Assembly: GCA_028817895.1 (NCBI GenBank) | Contig: JAPPOQ010000011.1 | Location: 98,005 to 162,004, forward strand | Reading direction: 5' to 3' | DNA: 64,000 nucleotides | From: Ahrensia sp. | GTDB lineage: Bacteria > Pseudomonadota > Alphaproteobacteria > Rhizobiales > Rhizobiaceae | In this document: one piece after another, positions 53,999-62,903 of the stretch | Layout of the letters: every line of letters starts with the position of its first letter | Numbering within the stretch: the first letter of the stretch is position 1 | The notes under the pieces: generated by a model | What the model saw: only the letters and a program-made list of their open reading frames with translations | What the model was told of the DNA's origin: nothing | Database searches by the model: none | Program-made: the position numbers and the translations under genes

Positions 53999-54030
53999 AA
54001 AAGGGGAGATGGTGCCCCATCTCCCCTAAA
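53999..54030 (-). terminator. Intrinsic terminator after rpmA
   Basis: On the minus strand GGGGAGATGG-GGCA-CCATCTCCCC is followed by TTTTCG. The stem is 10 perfect pairs. The other strand also has a short A/T flank (CTAAAA), so it may work in both directions. It ends the rplU-rpmA transcript. Confidence 0.85.
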
Positions 54031-54092
54031 ATCGATGTCTTTCGCTGTGACATCCGGGCTTTGGGGCACCGGACGAAGTTTCGCTATCCGGC

Positions 54093-54362
54093 TTATTCTG
54101 CGGCGTCCTGTACCGGCGTTACCGAAACATAGGTGCGCTTGTTGGCCTTGGTGGCAAAGGACACATTGCCTTCGGTGAGTGCAAACAGCGTATGGTCCTT
54201 GCCCATGCCGACATTGTCGCCGGGATGCCATTTCGTGCCACGCTGGCGCACGATGATGTTGCCTGGAACCACGGCTTCGCCGCCAAATTTTTTCACACCG
54301 AGACGGCGACCCGCTGAGTCGCGTCCGTTTCTCGAGGAACCGCCTGCCTTTTTGTGAGCCAT
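54093..54362 (-). CDS. rpmA: 50S ribosomal protein bL27
   Basis: 89 residues. [20 protein letters not shown] is the diagnostic N terminus that reaches the peptidyl-transferase centre, followed by GVKKFGGE and [17 protein letters not shown]. Located 33 bases after rplU in the standard order. Confidence 0.98.
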   Translation of the reverse strand: MAHKKAGGSSRNGRDSAGRRLGVKKFGGEAVVPGNIIVRQRGTKWHPGDNVGMGKDHTLFALTEGNVSFATKANKRTYVSVTPVQDAAE

Positions 54363-54395
54363 CTCTTCGTCTCCTGAATTGGAACCGCCAGACGA

Positions 54396-55049
54396 TCAGT
54401 CTGACGACTTGGCGAGTTCCGCCGCCTGTTTCGTCCACTCGTCGCGCTCAATGCGTCCCTTGAAGGACAGAGCCTCGTCGAGCTTGTCAATGTCTTCCTT
54501 GGTGAAGGCCGCGACCTGTTCGAACTTCGTCACGCCGAATGCGTGAAGCTTCTTCTCCAGAACCGGGCCGACACCGCTGATGCGTTTCAGATCATCCGGC
54601 TCACCTTCCGGTGCGGTGAAAAGCGCTGCCGGAGCTGAGCTGTCTTCGCCCGTTTCGGGTGCCGCGGTTTCAGCCGGCTTTTCAACAGGCTTGTCTTCTA
54701 ACGGCTTTTCTTTCTTCGGCGCCGCGGCTTTCTTGGAAGGCTTTGCGCCATCGGTCAAAACTTCGGCGATCTCCACCAGTGTGAAGTGTTGGCGATGCCC
54801 GATCTTGCGGCGCGAATTCTGTCTGCGGCGCTTTTTGAAAGCGATAACCTTGCGGGCGCGGCCTTGCTCGATGATTTCGGCGGTGACCATGGCGCCTTCA
54901 ACATGCGGGTTGCCGACAGTCTCACCAACCATCAGCACCTCGTTGAATTCGATCATGTCACCGGGTTCACCGGCGAGTTTTTCGACGCGAAGTCGATCGC
55001 TGGCGGCGACAGAATACTGCTTTCCGCCTGTCTTGATGACTGCGAACAT
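54396..55049 (-). CDS. rplU: 50S ribosomal protein bL21 with C-terminal helix-hairpin-helix extension
   Basis: 217 residues, about twice the usual bL21 length. Residues 1-102 are bL21 ([39 protein letters not shown]). Residues about 105-150 are a Lys/Pro/Glu-rich linker, and residues 150-217 hold a helix-hairpin-helix-type domain ([28 protein letters not shown]). The extended form is known in Rhizobiales. It binds 23S rRNA at the subunit surface. The role of the extension is unknown. Confidence 0.95.
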   Translation of the reverse strand: MFAVIKTGGKQYSVAASDRLRVEKLAGEPGDMIEFNEVLMVGETVGNPHVEGAMVTAEIIEQGRARKVIAFKKRRRQNSRRKIGHRQHFTLVEIAEVLTDGAKPSKKAAAPKKEKPLEDKPVEKPAETAAPETGEDSSAPAALFTAPEGEPDDLKRISGVGPVLEKKLHAFGVTKFEQVAAFTKEDIDKLDEALSFKGRIERDEWTKQAAELAKSSD

Positions 55050-55125
55050 CTTCTTTATCCTTTGTGTTCAGCCATGTCTTTGCGAGCCTAAGCGGCAAGA
55101 CATCTTTTTCAGTCTGTTGAAATTA

Positions 55126-55153
55126 GGAAAAATGGCGCGAACCTGCGCGCCAT
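55126..55153 (-). terminator. Intrinsic terminator of the ABC permease/binding-protein operon
   Basis: Minus-strand ATGGCGCG-CAGGTT-CGCGCCAT followed by TTTTCC: an 8-base-pair perfect stem with a T-run, 70 bases past the end of the binding-protein gene. It isolates that operon from rplU, whose promoter must lie at 55050-55125. Confidence 0.85.
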
Positions 55154-55223
55154 CTTGGGGTCGATATAGACGACGCCAGCGAAGAGTCAAGCTGGTAGAC
55201 GCCCAAGACGCTCTCACTGATTG

Positions 55224-56168
55224 TCAATCGAGCTCAATCGCATAGCGTTCGATCTTCGCGACCTCTTCGATCAACCCCGCTTCCTTCATGAAGCGGGCAA
55301 AGCGTTGGTAACGATTTGTGTCCAGGGCAGCGGGCCGCTTTGCGAAACGAGGAAGCGTGTCTACCCATGCGCGGCGGTTCAACTCATTGTCGAGGTCAGG
55401 ATAGGCCTTGATAAAGGCTTCAAGCGCCTCTTGCGGATGGTTGGTGAGATAAAGAGTGGCTTTTTCAACCGCATCTAGAAACGGGCGGAACTTCTCATCA
55501 CCCACGCGATCCGCATTCACCACGAAAATCAACTCGTCATAGACGGGCACGCCATGCTCTTCCGGGTAGAAAGCGATGCCCGGCCGTTTCTCAATGTCGA
55601 GCTGGTTGAGTTCGAAATTGCGAAATGCGCCGATCACAGCATCGACCGCTCCTGTGATGAGCGATGGGGAAAGCGCAAAGTTGATGTTGATGAGTTCCAC
55701 GTCAGACAGTTGCAGCCCATGCTTTCGCATCATAGCAGCGAGAAGTGCATCCTCGAAACCGCCCACCGAGAAGCCAACTCTTTTGCCCTTCAGATCCGCG
55801 ATTTCCTTGACCGGACCATCCTTGAGCACCACGAGCGAATTGAGCGGCGTCTCTACAATCGTGCCAATGCGCACCAATGGCAAACCTTCGGCGACCTGCA
55901 CATGCAGTTGCGGCTGATAGGAAATGGCGATGTCGCCCTGTCCGGCCGCGATCAGCCGGGGCGGTGCGCTTGGGTCGGAAGGCGGAACGATCTCGACCTC
56001 AAGCCCCGCTTCGGCGAAATAACCGCGCGTTTCGGCAATCACCAGGGGCGCGTGGTCCGGATTGACGAACCAGTCGAGATAGACAGTGAGTTTTTCGGCG
56101 CCGCGCACTGGCAGGCTTGCAAGGCAAATAAGGAGACAGGTGGCAAAAAGCGCGCCGATGCGTTTCAT
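55224..56168 (-). CDS. ABC transporter substrate-binding protein, NMT1/THI5-like (ThiY-type)
   Basis: 314 residues from ATG 56166-56168 (MKRIGALFATCLLICLASLP), a signal peptide with a cleavage near VRGAE. The NMT1 fold begins at KLTVYLDWFVNPDHAPLVIA, a motif of hydroxymethylpyrimidine-precursor binding proteins, followed by GQGDIAISYQPQLHVQ and FRNFELNQLD. Likely substrate is a formylaminopyrimidine or other thiamine-precursor. It follows its permease by 17 bases. Confidence 0.85.
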   Translation of the reverse strand: MKRIGALFATCLLICLASLPVRGAEKLTVYLDWFVNPDHAPLVIAETRGYFAEAGLEVEIVPPSDPSAPPRLIAAGQGDIAISYQPQLHVQVAEGLPLVRIGTIVETPLNSLVVLKDGPVKEIADLKGKRVGFSVGGFEDALLAAMMRKHGLQLSDVELININFALSPSLITGAVDAVIGAFRNFELNQLDIEKRPGIAFYPEEHGVPVYDELIFVVNADRVGDEKFRPFLDAVEKATLYLTNHPQEALEAFIKAYPDLDNELNRRAWVDTLPRFAKRPAALDTNRYQRFARFMKEAGLIEEVAKIERYAIELD

Positions 56169-56185
56169 TGATGAAGTCCGTAATG

Positions 56186-56932
56186 TTACAGATAGGTTTC
56201 GGTTCTGGGTGCCCAATGCACCAATCGGTCAAGCAGTGTATCGACCGTGGCGCGCAATAGCACGACCATAATGATCAGCAACAGCAAGGCAGCAAACACG
56301 GTGTCGGTTTGCATGCGGGCATTGGCCTGATTGATGACATAGCCAAGCCCTGCCGCTGCCCCAACCCATTCTCCGACCACCGCGCCGATGGGCGCAATCG
56401 TAGCGGCGACGCGCAGACCGGATGCCAAGGATGGCATGGCGGCAGGAAGACGGAAATAAAGCAATGTTTCGAAGGGCGTTGCTCTGTAAAGGCGGGCAAG
56501 ATCGATCAACTGTCCGTCGGCACGTCGCAGTCCATCATTGAGGGCGGATGCGATAGGGAAATAGATGATGAGTGTGGCCATGGCGATTTTGGAGCCAAGG
56601 CCCAGGCCAAACCAAAGCACCAGCAGGGGGGCGATGGCAAAAACCGGCAAGGCCTGGGACGCCATGACAACCGGCAGGATGTAGCGTGTGGTCCATCGGG
56701 CACTGTTGAGCAATATGGCCGTGCCGACGCCGAGGATTGTACCGCAGATCAGTCCAAGCACGATTTCGCTGAAGGTGATTCCCGCATGATAAAGCAACGA
56801 CACCCACTGCGCTGAAAGGGTTTCAAACACCGAGACCGGAGATGGCAGAATGAAGGCGGGTGGAGCAAAGATGCTTACCCCCACCCACCATAGGCCCAGC
56901 AGAACGATGCTCGTGACAACGGCTCGGATCAC
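56186..56932 (-). CDS. ABC transporter permease (ThiX-type)
   Basis: 248 residues with about six hydrophobic segments. The binding-protein-dependent permease loop is visible as YRATPFETLLYFRLPAAMPSLASGLRVA (EAA-type), followed by GAVVGEWVGAAAGLGYVI. It pairs with the binding protein immediately downstream. No ATP-binding gene (ThiZ) is next to it: the upstream neighbour is the unrelated acidic protein. The ATPase must be elsewhere in the genome or shared. Confidence 0.87.
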   Translation of the reverse strand: MIRAVVTSIVLLGLWWVGVSIFAPPAFILPSPVSVFETLSAQWVSLLYHAGITFSEIVLGLICGTILGVGTAILLNSARWTTRYILPVVMASQALPVFAIAPLLVLWFGLGLGSKIAMATLIIYFPIASALNDGLRRADGQLIDLARLYRATPFETLLYFRLPAAMPSLASGLRVAATIAPIGAVVGEWVGAAAGLGYVINQANARMQTDTVFAALLLLIIMVVLLRATVDTLLDRLVHWAPRTETYL

Positions 56933-56946
56933 TTCATTCGAGCCGA

Positions 56947-59031
56947 TCAGGGACGGTTATCGAGTTCATCCCATGCATCGAAGACCTGATTGAAGACCGC
57001 GCCGCCGGGCGGGCCCTTTTCAAGTGTCATCAGCGCGAGTCGTCCGGTCCGGTACCGCATGGGGATGTCAATCCAGGATCGATTGCGCAGGAATTGCGTG
57101 TTGGTCTGCTTTGCCGATTCCAGATTGTTAAGTGCAATCAAAAAGATGCCGTCTGAGATGCGCGCGGGGACACCGATCAGGGCGTCGCCCCGCCCCTGCT
57201 CACTGTCTTTCAGCGAGAAGCGGCTGATTTCGCCAATCGCGCCGCCGCTGAAATCATCCGGCACAGCGAAAACCAACTCGATCAGGTGGCTCGCCGGCAG
57301 CGCCCTGTCGGCATTGCGCTTGATTGTCATGATCAAGACCACCTGTCGTGATGCAATTTCAACACGTGCCCGGATGGCCGGGACGGCACCTTCACCTTCA
57401 CCGCCCTGTTCCTCAACGACGCTCCAGACAACCCGGCCTGTGTCGAAAGAATTGTTGGCCGGTGTGTTGCCCTCTTCATAAAGAATGGCGCGCTGCGCGA
57501 CCAATGGCGTTGCCGTGGCGTCGGCAGCAGGCAGTTCGTTTTCCTGCTGCGCCTCGGCCTGGGTCTCGTCTGGCTGCGCTTCTTCAGCAGCCGTTTCGCT
57601 GGACTGTTGCGTGTCGTCAGCGACGGTCTCTTCAGGCGGCGCCGATGTGTCGGCCTGCGATGTCTGGGTGTCCGTGGTCTGCTCTTGGTTGGTTTGCTGG
57701 TCGGTGACAGCTGTGTCCGCAGGTTCGTCCTCAACAACAAGCCGTTCTTCGGTTTTTGGAGGTTCTGGCTCAGATGGCGCGTCTTCAGCGACTGGGTCCG
57801 GCTCAGGCGCCGGTTCCGGCTCGGGGTCTGGCGTGATGGTGATCGTCTTGACGGGTGTGGGGGCGACAGGGTCGGCGAACAATCCGCCAAGTCCAACGGA
57901 TGAAGCGATCTGCGCCCTGTTGTCCCAATTCAGACCAAGATAACCCGCACCGCCAAGCAGCGCGAGCAGCAGGAGGACCACAATCCATTTGAACGTTCCG
58001 CCCCTGCGTTCACTCTCTTCCGCCGTCGGGACAGGTGGTATGACAAGATCGGCGCTCGGCTCAGCCGAGAATGCGGGAAGCTCAGCCTTGATTTCGGCCT
58101 TAGGAGCTGTGGGCTTTTCACTTTCCCGCGCCGCATCACCAGTTGGACCGGCTACTTGTTGCGTTACCGCGGCTGTCGTCTCGGCAACCGCGGTTTCAGC
58201 GCGCTGTCCGAAAGACGCGTCCGGCGACGACCCAGCTGTCGGGCTGGTGCCAGCCGAGGTCGCACCAGTAGCAGATTGCGTCTGAAGAGCCTGAATCTCT
58301 GCGAGAGCGTCCGCGACTTCTTGCTTGCCCGCTTCCTGGGCGTTCAAAAACTCCCTGGCCCATTCATCGGTGGGGTCGGCGGGAGCGGACGATTTTGCGG
58401 CAGCGGGTGTGTTCGACTCAACGTCTTCTGGTGCCTTGTCAGCACTTGTGGCGTCTGGGGTATCGCCGACGGCCCTCTCATTGTCTTTGATCTGTTCAGG
58501 GCTTTGCGCTGGCTTAACTGAGGCAGTCTCTGCTGCTGTATCCTCGGTCGGTGCTGGAGGAGTATCCGCCTTCTCCGTTTCATCAGAGCTGTCGGTTTTG
58601 GCTTCAGTTGCCACGTCAGGGGTGGCTGAGGCTGGAGGGCCTTCGGACGCCGATACGACAATCCCGCTCTCCTCGTCGGACCTGTTGCTGGCGCCTTCGC
58701 CCGCCTCGTCGTCTGTTTGCGTGTCAGTATCCGCGGGATCGTCCGGCGCCTCTTGCTCGTCTGATTCTGTGTCCTGCGCAGCGCTGGGCGCGGGCGACGG
58801 TTCCGGCAAATCCACATTGGGCGGGCCAAACCCCGCTTCCACCTTTCGGATATCGTCTTCCAACTGCTCCATGCGTTGCGCGATGGCAGTGTCATCCAGC
58901 GTAGGGCTGTGACTGTCGAGTTGGCGACGGATCGTCATGCGCGCGCGCTCATACAGCTTCGCACGCAATTCGGTTTTGGGTTCGTCAAACCCCGCTAATG
59001 TTCGGCTCAGAACCGCAAAATAATCAGCCAT
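56947..59031 (-). CDS. Large acidic low-complexity single-span membrane protein, unknown function
   Basis: 694 residues from ATG 59029-59031 (MADYFAVLSRTLAGFDEPKTELRAKLYERA). A conserved N-terminal helical segment of about 75 residues is followed by about 230 residues rich in Asp, Glu, Ala, Thr and Pro, a membrane helix (about residues 350-370, IVVLLLLALLGGAGYLGLNW), another acidic/proline/Gln stretch (about 385-520), and a folded C-terminal domain (about 530-690, VVWSVVEEQGGEGEGAVPAI, LIELVFAVPDDFSGGAI, RYRTGRLALMTLEKG). I know no function. It is one base pair series with purA (62 bases away). Confidence 0.85.
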   Translation of the reverse strand: MADYFAVLSRTLAGFDEPKTELRAKLYERARMTIRRQLDSHSPTLDDTAIAQRMEQLEDDIRKVEAGFGPPNVDLPEPSPAPSAAQDTESDEQEAPDDPADTDTQTDDEAGEGASNRSDEESGIVVSASEGPPASATPDVATEAKTDSSDETEKADTPPAPTEDTAAETASVKPAQSPEQIKDNERAVGDTPDATSADKAPEDVESNTPAAAKSSAPADPTDEWAREFLNAQEAGKQEVADALAEIQALQTQSATGATSAGTSPTAGSSPDASFGQRAETAVAETTAAVTQQVAGPTGDAARESEKPTAPKAEIKAELPAFSAEPSADLVIPPVPTAEESERRGGTFKWIVVLLLLALLGGAGYLGLNWDNRAQIASSVGLGGLFADPVAPTPVKTITITPDPEPEPAPEPDPVAEDAPSEPEPPKTEERLVVEDEPADTAVTDQQTNQEQTTDTQTSQADTSAPPEETVADDTQQSSETAAEEAQPDETQAEAQQENELPAADATATPLVAQRAILYEEGNTPANNSFDTGRVVWSVVEEQGGEGEGAVPAIRARVEIASRQVVLIMTIKRNADRALPASHLIELVFAVPDDFSGGAIGEISRFSLKDSEQGRGDALIGVPARISDGIFLIALNNLESAKQTNTQFLRNRSWIDIPMRYRTGRLALMTLEKGPPGGAVFNQVFDAWDELDNRP

Positions 59032-59093
59032 GTGCTGTTTTGCCCCGCACCAAACACGCTTTCCCGGCCCCACAGACCCCAGATTTTTCAAAA

Positions 59094-60389
59094 CTAGTCA
59101 TGAAACGGGTCCGCAACAAGTATGGTGTCATCGCGCTCCGGGCTTGTGGAAAGCAAAGTGACAGGAGCGCCAATCAGTTCCTCGATATGGCGCACATATT
59201 TGACGGCCTGAGCAGGAAGGTCGTTCCAGCGGCGCGCACCAATGGTTGGTTCGTGCCACCCCTCCAGCGTCTCGTAGATCGGCTCAACCCGCGCCTGCTG
59301 ACCCTGACTGGCTGGCAGATGGTCGAGTTGCTCGCCATCGAGCCTGTAGCCCGTGCAGACCTTGATCTCGTCCATGCCGTCGAGGACATCGAGTTTCGTG
59401 AGCGCGATGCCCGTGATCCCGTTTGTAGAAACGGATTGCCGAACCAGCGCAGCATCAAACCAGCCGCAGCGCCGCTTGCGGCCTGTCACGGTGCCAAACT
59501 CGTGCCCTTTCTCGCCTAAAAACTGGCCGATCTCGTTGTCTTGCTCGGTCGGGAAGGGACCTTCTCCCACCCGTGTCGTATACGCTTTGGTGATGCCAAG
59601 CACGAAATCGAGTGAGTCCGGACCGAGGCCAGATCCCGCAGCGGCCTGTCCGGCAACCACATTGGACGATGTGACGAAGGGGTAAGTGCCGTGATCAATA
59701 TCCAAAAGCGTTCCCTGCGCGCCCTCAAACAGAATCCGTTTACCGTCTCGTTTCGCATCGGCTAGCAATTTCCACACCGTATCACGAAACGGCAATATCC
59801 GGTTCGCGACGGATGTCAGTTCTTCCAGCAAGTCCTCCGCTCGCAATTCCTGCTCTCCAAACCCGCGAAGGAGTGCGTTGTGATGCGCTAGAAGGCGGTC
59901 GATCTTGGCGGGCAGGGCCTCCAGATCAGCAAGGTCCATGACCCGGATCGCGCGGCGTCCGACCTTGTCTTCATAGGCGGGGCCGATGCCGCGGCGTGTT
60001 GTGCCAATCTTGGTGCCCGCCTTTGCGGCGTCCTCGCGCAGACCATCAAGGTTGCGGTGCAGCGACAGGATCAGCGTTGCATTGTCGGCAATTCGAAGAT
60101 TGTCCGGAGAAATCGTAACATTCTTGGCCGCCAGCGTTTCGATTTCTGCGAGCAGCGCATGCGGGTCAATGACGACACCATTGCCGATGACGCCCACTTT
60201 GCCGGGCCGGACAACGCCGGAGGGCAACAGTGAAAGCTTGTAGCTCGTGCCGTCAATCACCAGCGTATGGCCGGCATTGTGTCCGCCCTGAAAACGCACC
60301 ACAAAGTCGGCGCGCTCCGACAGCCAGTCGACGATTTTGCCCTTTCCCTCGTCTCCCCATTGGGAGCCGACCACAACTACATTGGCCAT
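59094..60389 (-). CDS. purA: Adenylosuccinate synthetase
   Basis: 431 residues. [16 protein letters not shown] (phosphate loop and catalytic Asp), [21 protein letters not shown], and [13 protein letters not shown] blocks are all present. It uses GTP to join IMP and aspartate, the first step from IMP to AMP. The start is at [10 protein letters not shown]. Divergent from the DMT transporter gene. Confidence 0.97.
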   Translation of the reverse strand: MANVVVVGSQWGDEGKGKIVDWLSERADFVVRFQGGHNAGHTLVIDGTSYKLSLLPSGVVRPGKVGVIGNGVVIDPHALLAEIETLAAKNVTISPDNLRIADNATLILSLHRNLDGLREDAAKAGTKIGTTRRGIGPAYEDKVGRRAIRVMDLADLEALPAKIDRLLAHHNALLRGFGEQELRAEDLLEELTSVANRILPFRDTVWKLLADAKRDGKRILFEGAQGTLLDIDHGTYPFVTSSNVVAGQAAAGSGLGPDSLDFVLGITKAYTTRVGEGPFPTEQDNEIGQFLGEKGHEFGTVTGRKRRCGWFDAALVRQSVSTNGITGIALTKLDVLDGMDEIKVCTGYRLDGEQLDHLPASQGQQARVEPIYETLEGWHEPTIGARRWNDLPAQAVKYVRHIEELIGAPVTLLSTSPERDDTILVADPFHD

Positions 60390-60528
60390 ACCGACTTAGA
60401 GCACCGTTGCAACCTTGGCTTCGCCCTGATTTCCTTCAGCCAGCCGGGCAGGTCAAGAGCAAGTGCTGATTGCGCACGGCTAAGGCCTGCTTTACAGGCG
60501 CACAATCGGCGCAATTTTCGGTCCTGTC

Positions 60529-61434
60529 CTGATTTTCATCAAAAACCCTCATCTTCTGCTCGCGATCACAGCCCTGATCTGGGGCGGCAATGCGGTCGCC
60601 GGAAAATTTGCGGTAGGCCATGTTTCGCCCATGGTGCTGACCTGCATGCGCTGGGGCATTGCGTTGAGCCTGGTGAGCCTTTTCGCTTGGCCCCATTTAA
60701 GACGGGATTGGCCGAAAATTCGTGAGCGCTGGCTTTATCTGCTTCTGATGGGCGGCGTTGGATATACCGTCTTCAATTTTTTCCTCTACTCAGCGTTGCG
60801 TTTCACTTCGCCGATCAACGTGACATTGCATCAATCCGCCATGCCGGTTGTAATCTTTGTCGCCAGTTTCCTGATCTATCGCATCGGCGTGCGCTGGGTT
60901 CAGGTTTTGGGATATGCGCTGACGGCCCTGGGTGTTTTGATCGTTGTGTCCTCCGGCCAGCCCATCGCGTTTCTTGCTCAAGGCGGGGAGGGGTTGAACC
61001 GCGGTGATGTGTTGATGGCGGGTGCAGCCATCGCTTACGGAACCTATTCGGCGCTTCTTCGCTCAAAGCCTGAACTGCATTGGCTGAGCTTTCTCACCTG
61101 CCTGATCGCCGCTGCACTGCTGTTTTCGCTTTTCGGGGTGGTCGCGGAGGCCCGCCTTGGTGAAGTGACCTTCCCGGTCACGCCGCAAGGATGGCTGGTC
61201 GTGCTTTACGCGGGCATCTTTCCGTCCTTGGTAAGCCAGGGCTTCTTTATAAACGGCGTGGAAAAGCTGGGCGCGAACGTTGCGGGTCTTTATATCAATC
61301 TGGTTCCGGTGTTTGGCGCGATCCTGTCCGTATTGCTGCTGGGCGAAAACCTGCACCTGTTTCACGCGATCGCTTTTTTGTTTGTGGTTGGGGGAATCAG
61401 TCTTGCTCAGCGCGCCACCCGTCGGAACGTTTGA
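60529..61434 (+). CDS. DMT-superfamily (EamA) transporter, start codon unclear
   Basis: About 300 residues, two EamA repeats with roughly ten membrane helices. Similarity runs from NPHLLLAITALIWGGNAVAGKFAVGHVSP (helix 1), in frame upstream of the first ATG at 60631, but between the TAA at 60481 and that ATG there is no ATG, GTG or TTG. I place the start at CTG 60529 as a candidate. An automatic call from 60631 would give 267 residues and lose helix 1. Other marks: TYSALLRSKPELHWLSF and NGVEKLGANVAGLYINLVPVF in repeat 2. Substrate unknown. Divergent from purA. Confidence 0.8.
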   Translation: MIFIKNPHLLLAITALIWGGNAVAGKFAVGHVSPMVLTCMRWGIALSLVSLFAWPHLRRDWPKIRERWLYLLLMGGVGYTVFNFFLYSALRFTSPINVTLHQSAMPVVIFVASFLIYRIGVRWVQVLGYALTALGVLIVVSSGQPIAFLAQGGEGLNRGDVLMAGAAIAYGTYSALLRSKPELHWLSFLTCLIAAALLFSLFGVVAEARLGEVTFPVTPQGWLVVLYAGIFPSLVSQGFFINGVEKLGANVAGLYINLVPVFGAILSVLLLGENLHLFHAIAFLFVVGGISLAQRATRRNV

Positions 61435-61718
61435 GCGCACATCAACGTTGAAAATCCGAGATGAATCGCGCCCGTCTCTCGCTTTATGGTGTGCTGGCGG
61501 CCTGCAATAAAACCCTGTGAGCCACTTCGTGTTTTCGACAGTATAGAAAATGATGACTGGTCAAATATTTGTGTCCACCGCACTGTATCTGCGGAATCTG
61601 GGATTAAACACCTTATCTTAACCATGTTGGGTAACACTTGTTGATGGCTATTTACAATTGTTAACAAATCGATAATGTAAAAGCTATCATTTGCGGGCGA
61701 GCAGATGCGGGGTAAAAA
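61435..61718 (+). promoter_or_regulatory. AT-rich leader of the FeeM-like gene with a 10-base palindrome
   Basis: The 284-base gap is clearly more AT-rich than its surroundings from about 61500. It contains the perfect palindrome TTGTTAACAA (61658-61667), about 51 bases before the GTG, and TTAACCAT at about 61618. These could bind a regulator, but no factor can be named. I see no gene here. Confidence 0.4.
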
Positions 61719-62438
61719 GTGAATTCGAGTTCATCTATTCGAAGTGATCTTCATCAACGTTTGAAGTTGTTGAAGCCGGTAATCGAGTATCGGAACATGA
61801 AAGAGCCTGAAGACAGGCACGCTGTGTACAGGTTACGATACGACGCCTACCGTCGAGAGAACAGAATAGCTGAGAATTCCGAACGACTTTCCTGCGACTT
61901 TCTCGATGAGATGCCGAACGCTCAGACGTTTGGAATATTTATTGCGGGAAAGTTGGCAAGCTCAATTCGGCTCAACATGGTCACCCAGGCCTGTCCGAAT
62001 TCAATTTCTATGGTCTCCAACGCTGACCTTCTGACAGCTCGCATTCAACGTGGCTTGACCTTCATCGATCCGAGCCGCTTTGTGATCGATACACGCTCTG
62101 TCTGTGATTTTCCTGAACTGCCCTATCTGACTATGCGTCTTCCTGTTATGGCTTGCCTGCATTTTCAGGTTGATGAGTGTCTGACGCTGGTTCGGCGTGA
62201 GCACCAGTCTTTTTACCGGCGCATCTTCCGGTCTGAGCCGATTGCGGACCCGGTGCATCTGGACATGCTGAATATGGATGTTCAGCTGATGTCGAGCAGA
62301 GTGGAAGACATTCACGACGAACTTGATGAGCGGTATCCGTTTTTTCGCTCAGACTATCTTGAACGCCGCGGCCTTTTCGGCAAACGAGAGGACATGATCG
62401 GTTTCGAGGCGGTTCCGGAACAACTCAAAGCGGCTTGA
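61719..62438 (+). CDS. N-acyl amino acid synthase FeeM/autoinducer-synthase-like protein
   Basis: 239 residues from GTG 61719. ATG 61798 is possible but out of frame with the homologous start. The first half has the GNAT/LuxI-type pattern: AVYRLRYDAYRRENRI, LDEMPNAQTFGIFIAGKLASSIRLNM, then FIDPSRFVIDTRS and LPYLTMRLPVMACLHF. Such enzymes join an acyl chain from acyl-ACP to an amino acid or homoserine lactone. The exact product cannot be given. It stands alone, with no regulator or LuxR gene beside it. Confidence 0.75.
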   Translation: MNSSSSIRSDLHQRLKLLKPVIEYRNMKEPEDRHAVYRLRYDAYRRENRIAENSERLSCDFLDEMPNAQTFGIFIAGKLASSIRLNMVTQACPNSISMVSNADLLTARIQRGLTFIDPSRFVIDTRSVCDFPELPYLTMRLPVMACLHFQVDECLTLVRREHQSFYRRIFRSEPIADPVHLDMLNMDVQLMSSRVEDIHDELDERYPFFRSDYLERRGLFGKREDMIGFEAVPEQLKAA

Positions 62439-62668
62439 CCGGCACCGGCTGACCGATCCGCATTGGCACGACCGGTTAACTGGCCTGTTTACCCGAACGG
62501 GGGGCATATGCACGCGGTGATGGGGCGTGCCTTTCCTCTTCACTGCCGTCGAAATTGCAACTGCAGCATGGTCCATCTCGCCATCGGCTCTCGAGTTTTT
62601 TCTTGATCGTCTCCGCCTCGCGCGATAAGGCCTGACGCTGTGCTCCAGACCAGGAAGTCTCAGCCCGC

Positions 62669-62758
62669 GGAGAGGTGCCGGAGTGGTCGAACGGGGCGGT
62701 CTCGAAAACCGTTGTGCCTTCACGGGTACCCAGGGTTCGAATCCCTGTCTCTCCGCCA
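62669..62758 (+). tRNA. tRNA-Ser (anticodon CGA)
   Basis: 90 bases including encoded CCA. Acceptor arms GGAGAG/CTCTCC, D-loop GAGTGGTCGAA, anticodon loop CTCGAAA (anticodon CGA, reads UCG), a long class II variable arm typical of serine tRNA, and T-arm CAGGGTTCGAATCCCTG. It lies 145 bases before rpmB. Confidence 0.96.
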
Positions 62759-62829
62759 ATCGCTTGACGGCTGGGGCGTTTGCGTCTAGGACGCGCCAAC
62801 TTCATGAAAAGACCGACAGACTGTCGTCT

Positions 62830-62847
62830 CCGCAAAATGTGTTGCGG
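62830..62847 (+). repeat. Hairpin in the rpmB leader
   Basis: CCGCAA-AATGTG-TTGCGG, a 6-base-pair stem with a 6-base loop, lies about 56 bases before the rpmB start. It may be a leader structure for the ribosomal-protein mRNA. No T-run follows. Confidence 0.35.
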
Positions 62848-62903
62848 AACGTTCGTGGCTTGAGACCAGCGCAGATGTCGGCTCATATCAAAGGGTAAAC
62901 GTC

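Noticed and set aside
57485..58912. Long plus-strand open frames rich in Ser, Val and Gly
   Set aside because: They mirror the repetitive acidic codons of the 694-residue protein and are not independent genes.
61598..61625. Possible CtrA site before the FeeM-like gene
   Set aside because: The two TTAA elements are 10 bases apart, not the required 7.
62476..62886. Minus-strand open frame across the tRNA-Ser gene (contains GGETGIRTLGT)
   Set aside because: This is the well-known false protein read from the antisense of serine tRNA genes.
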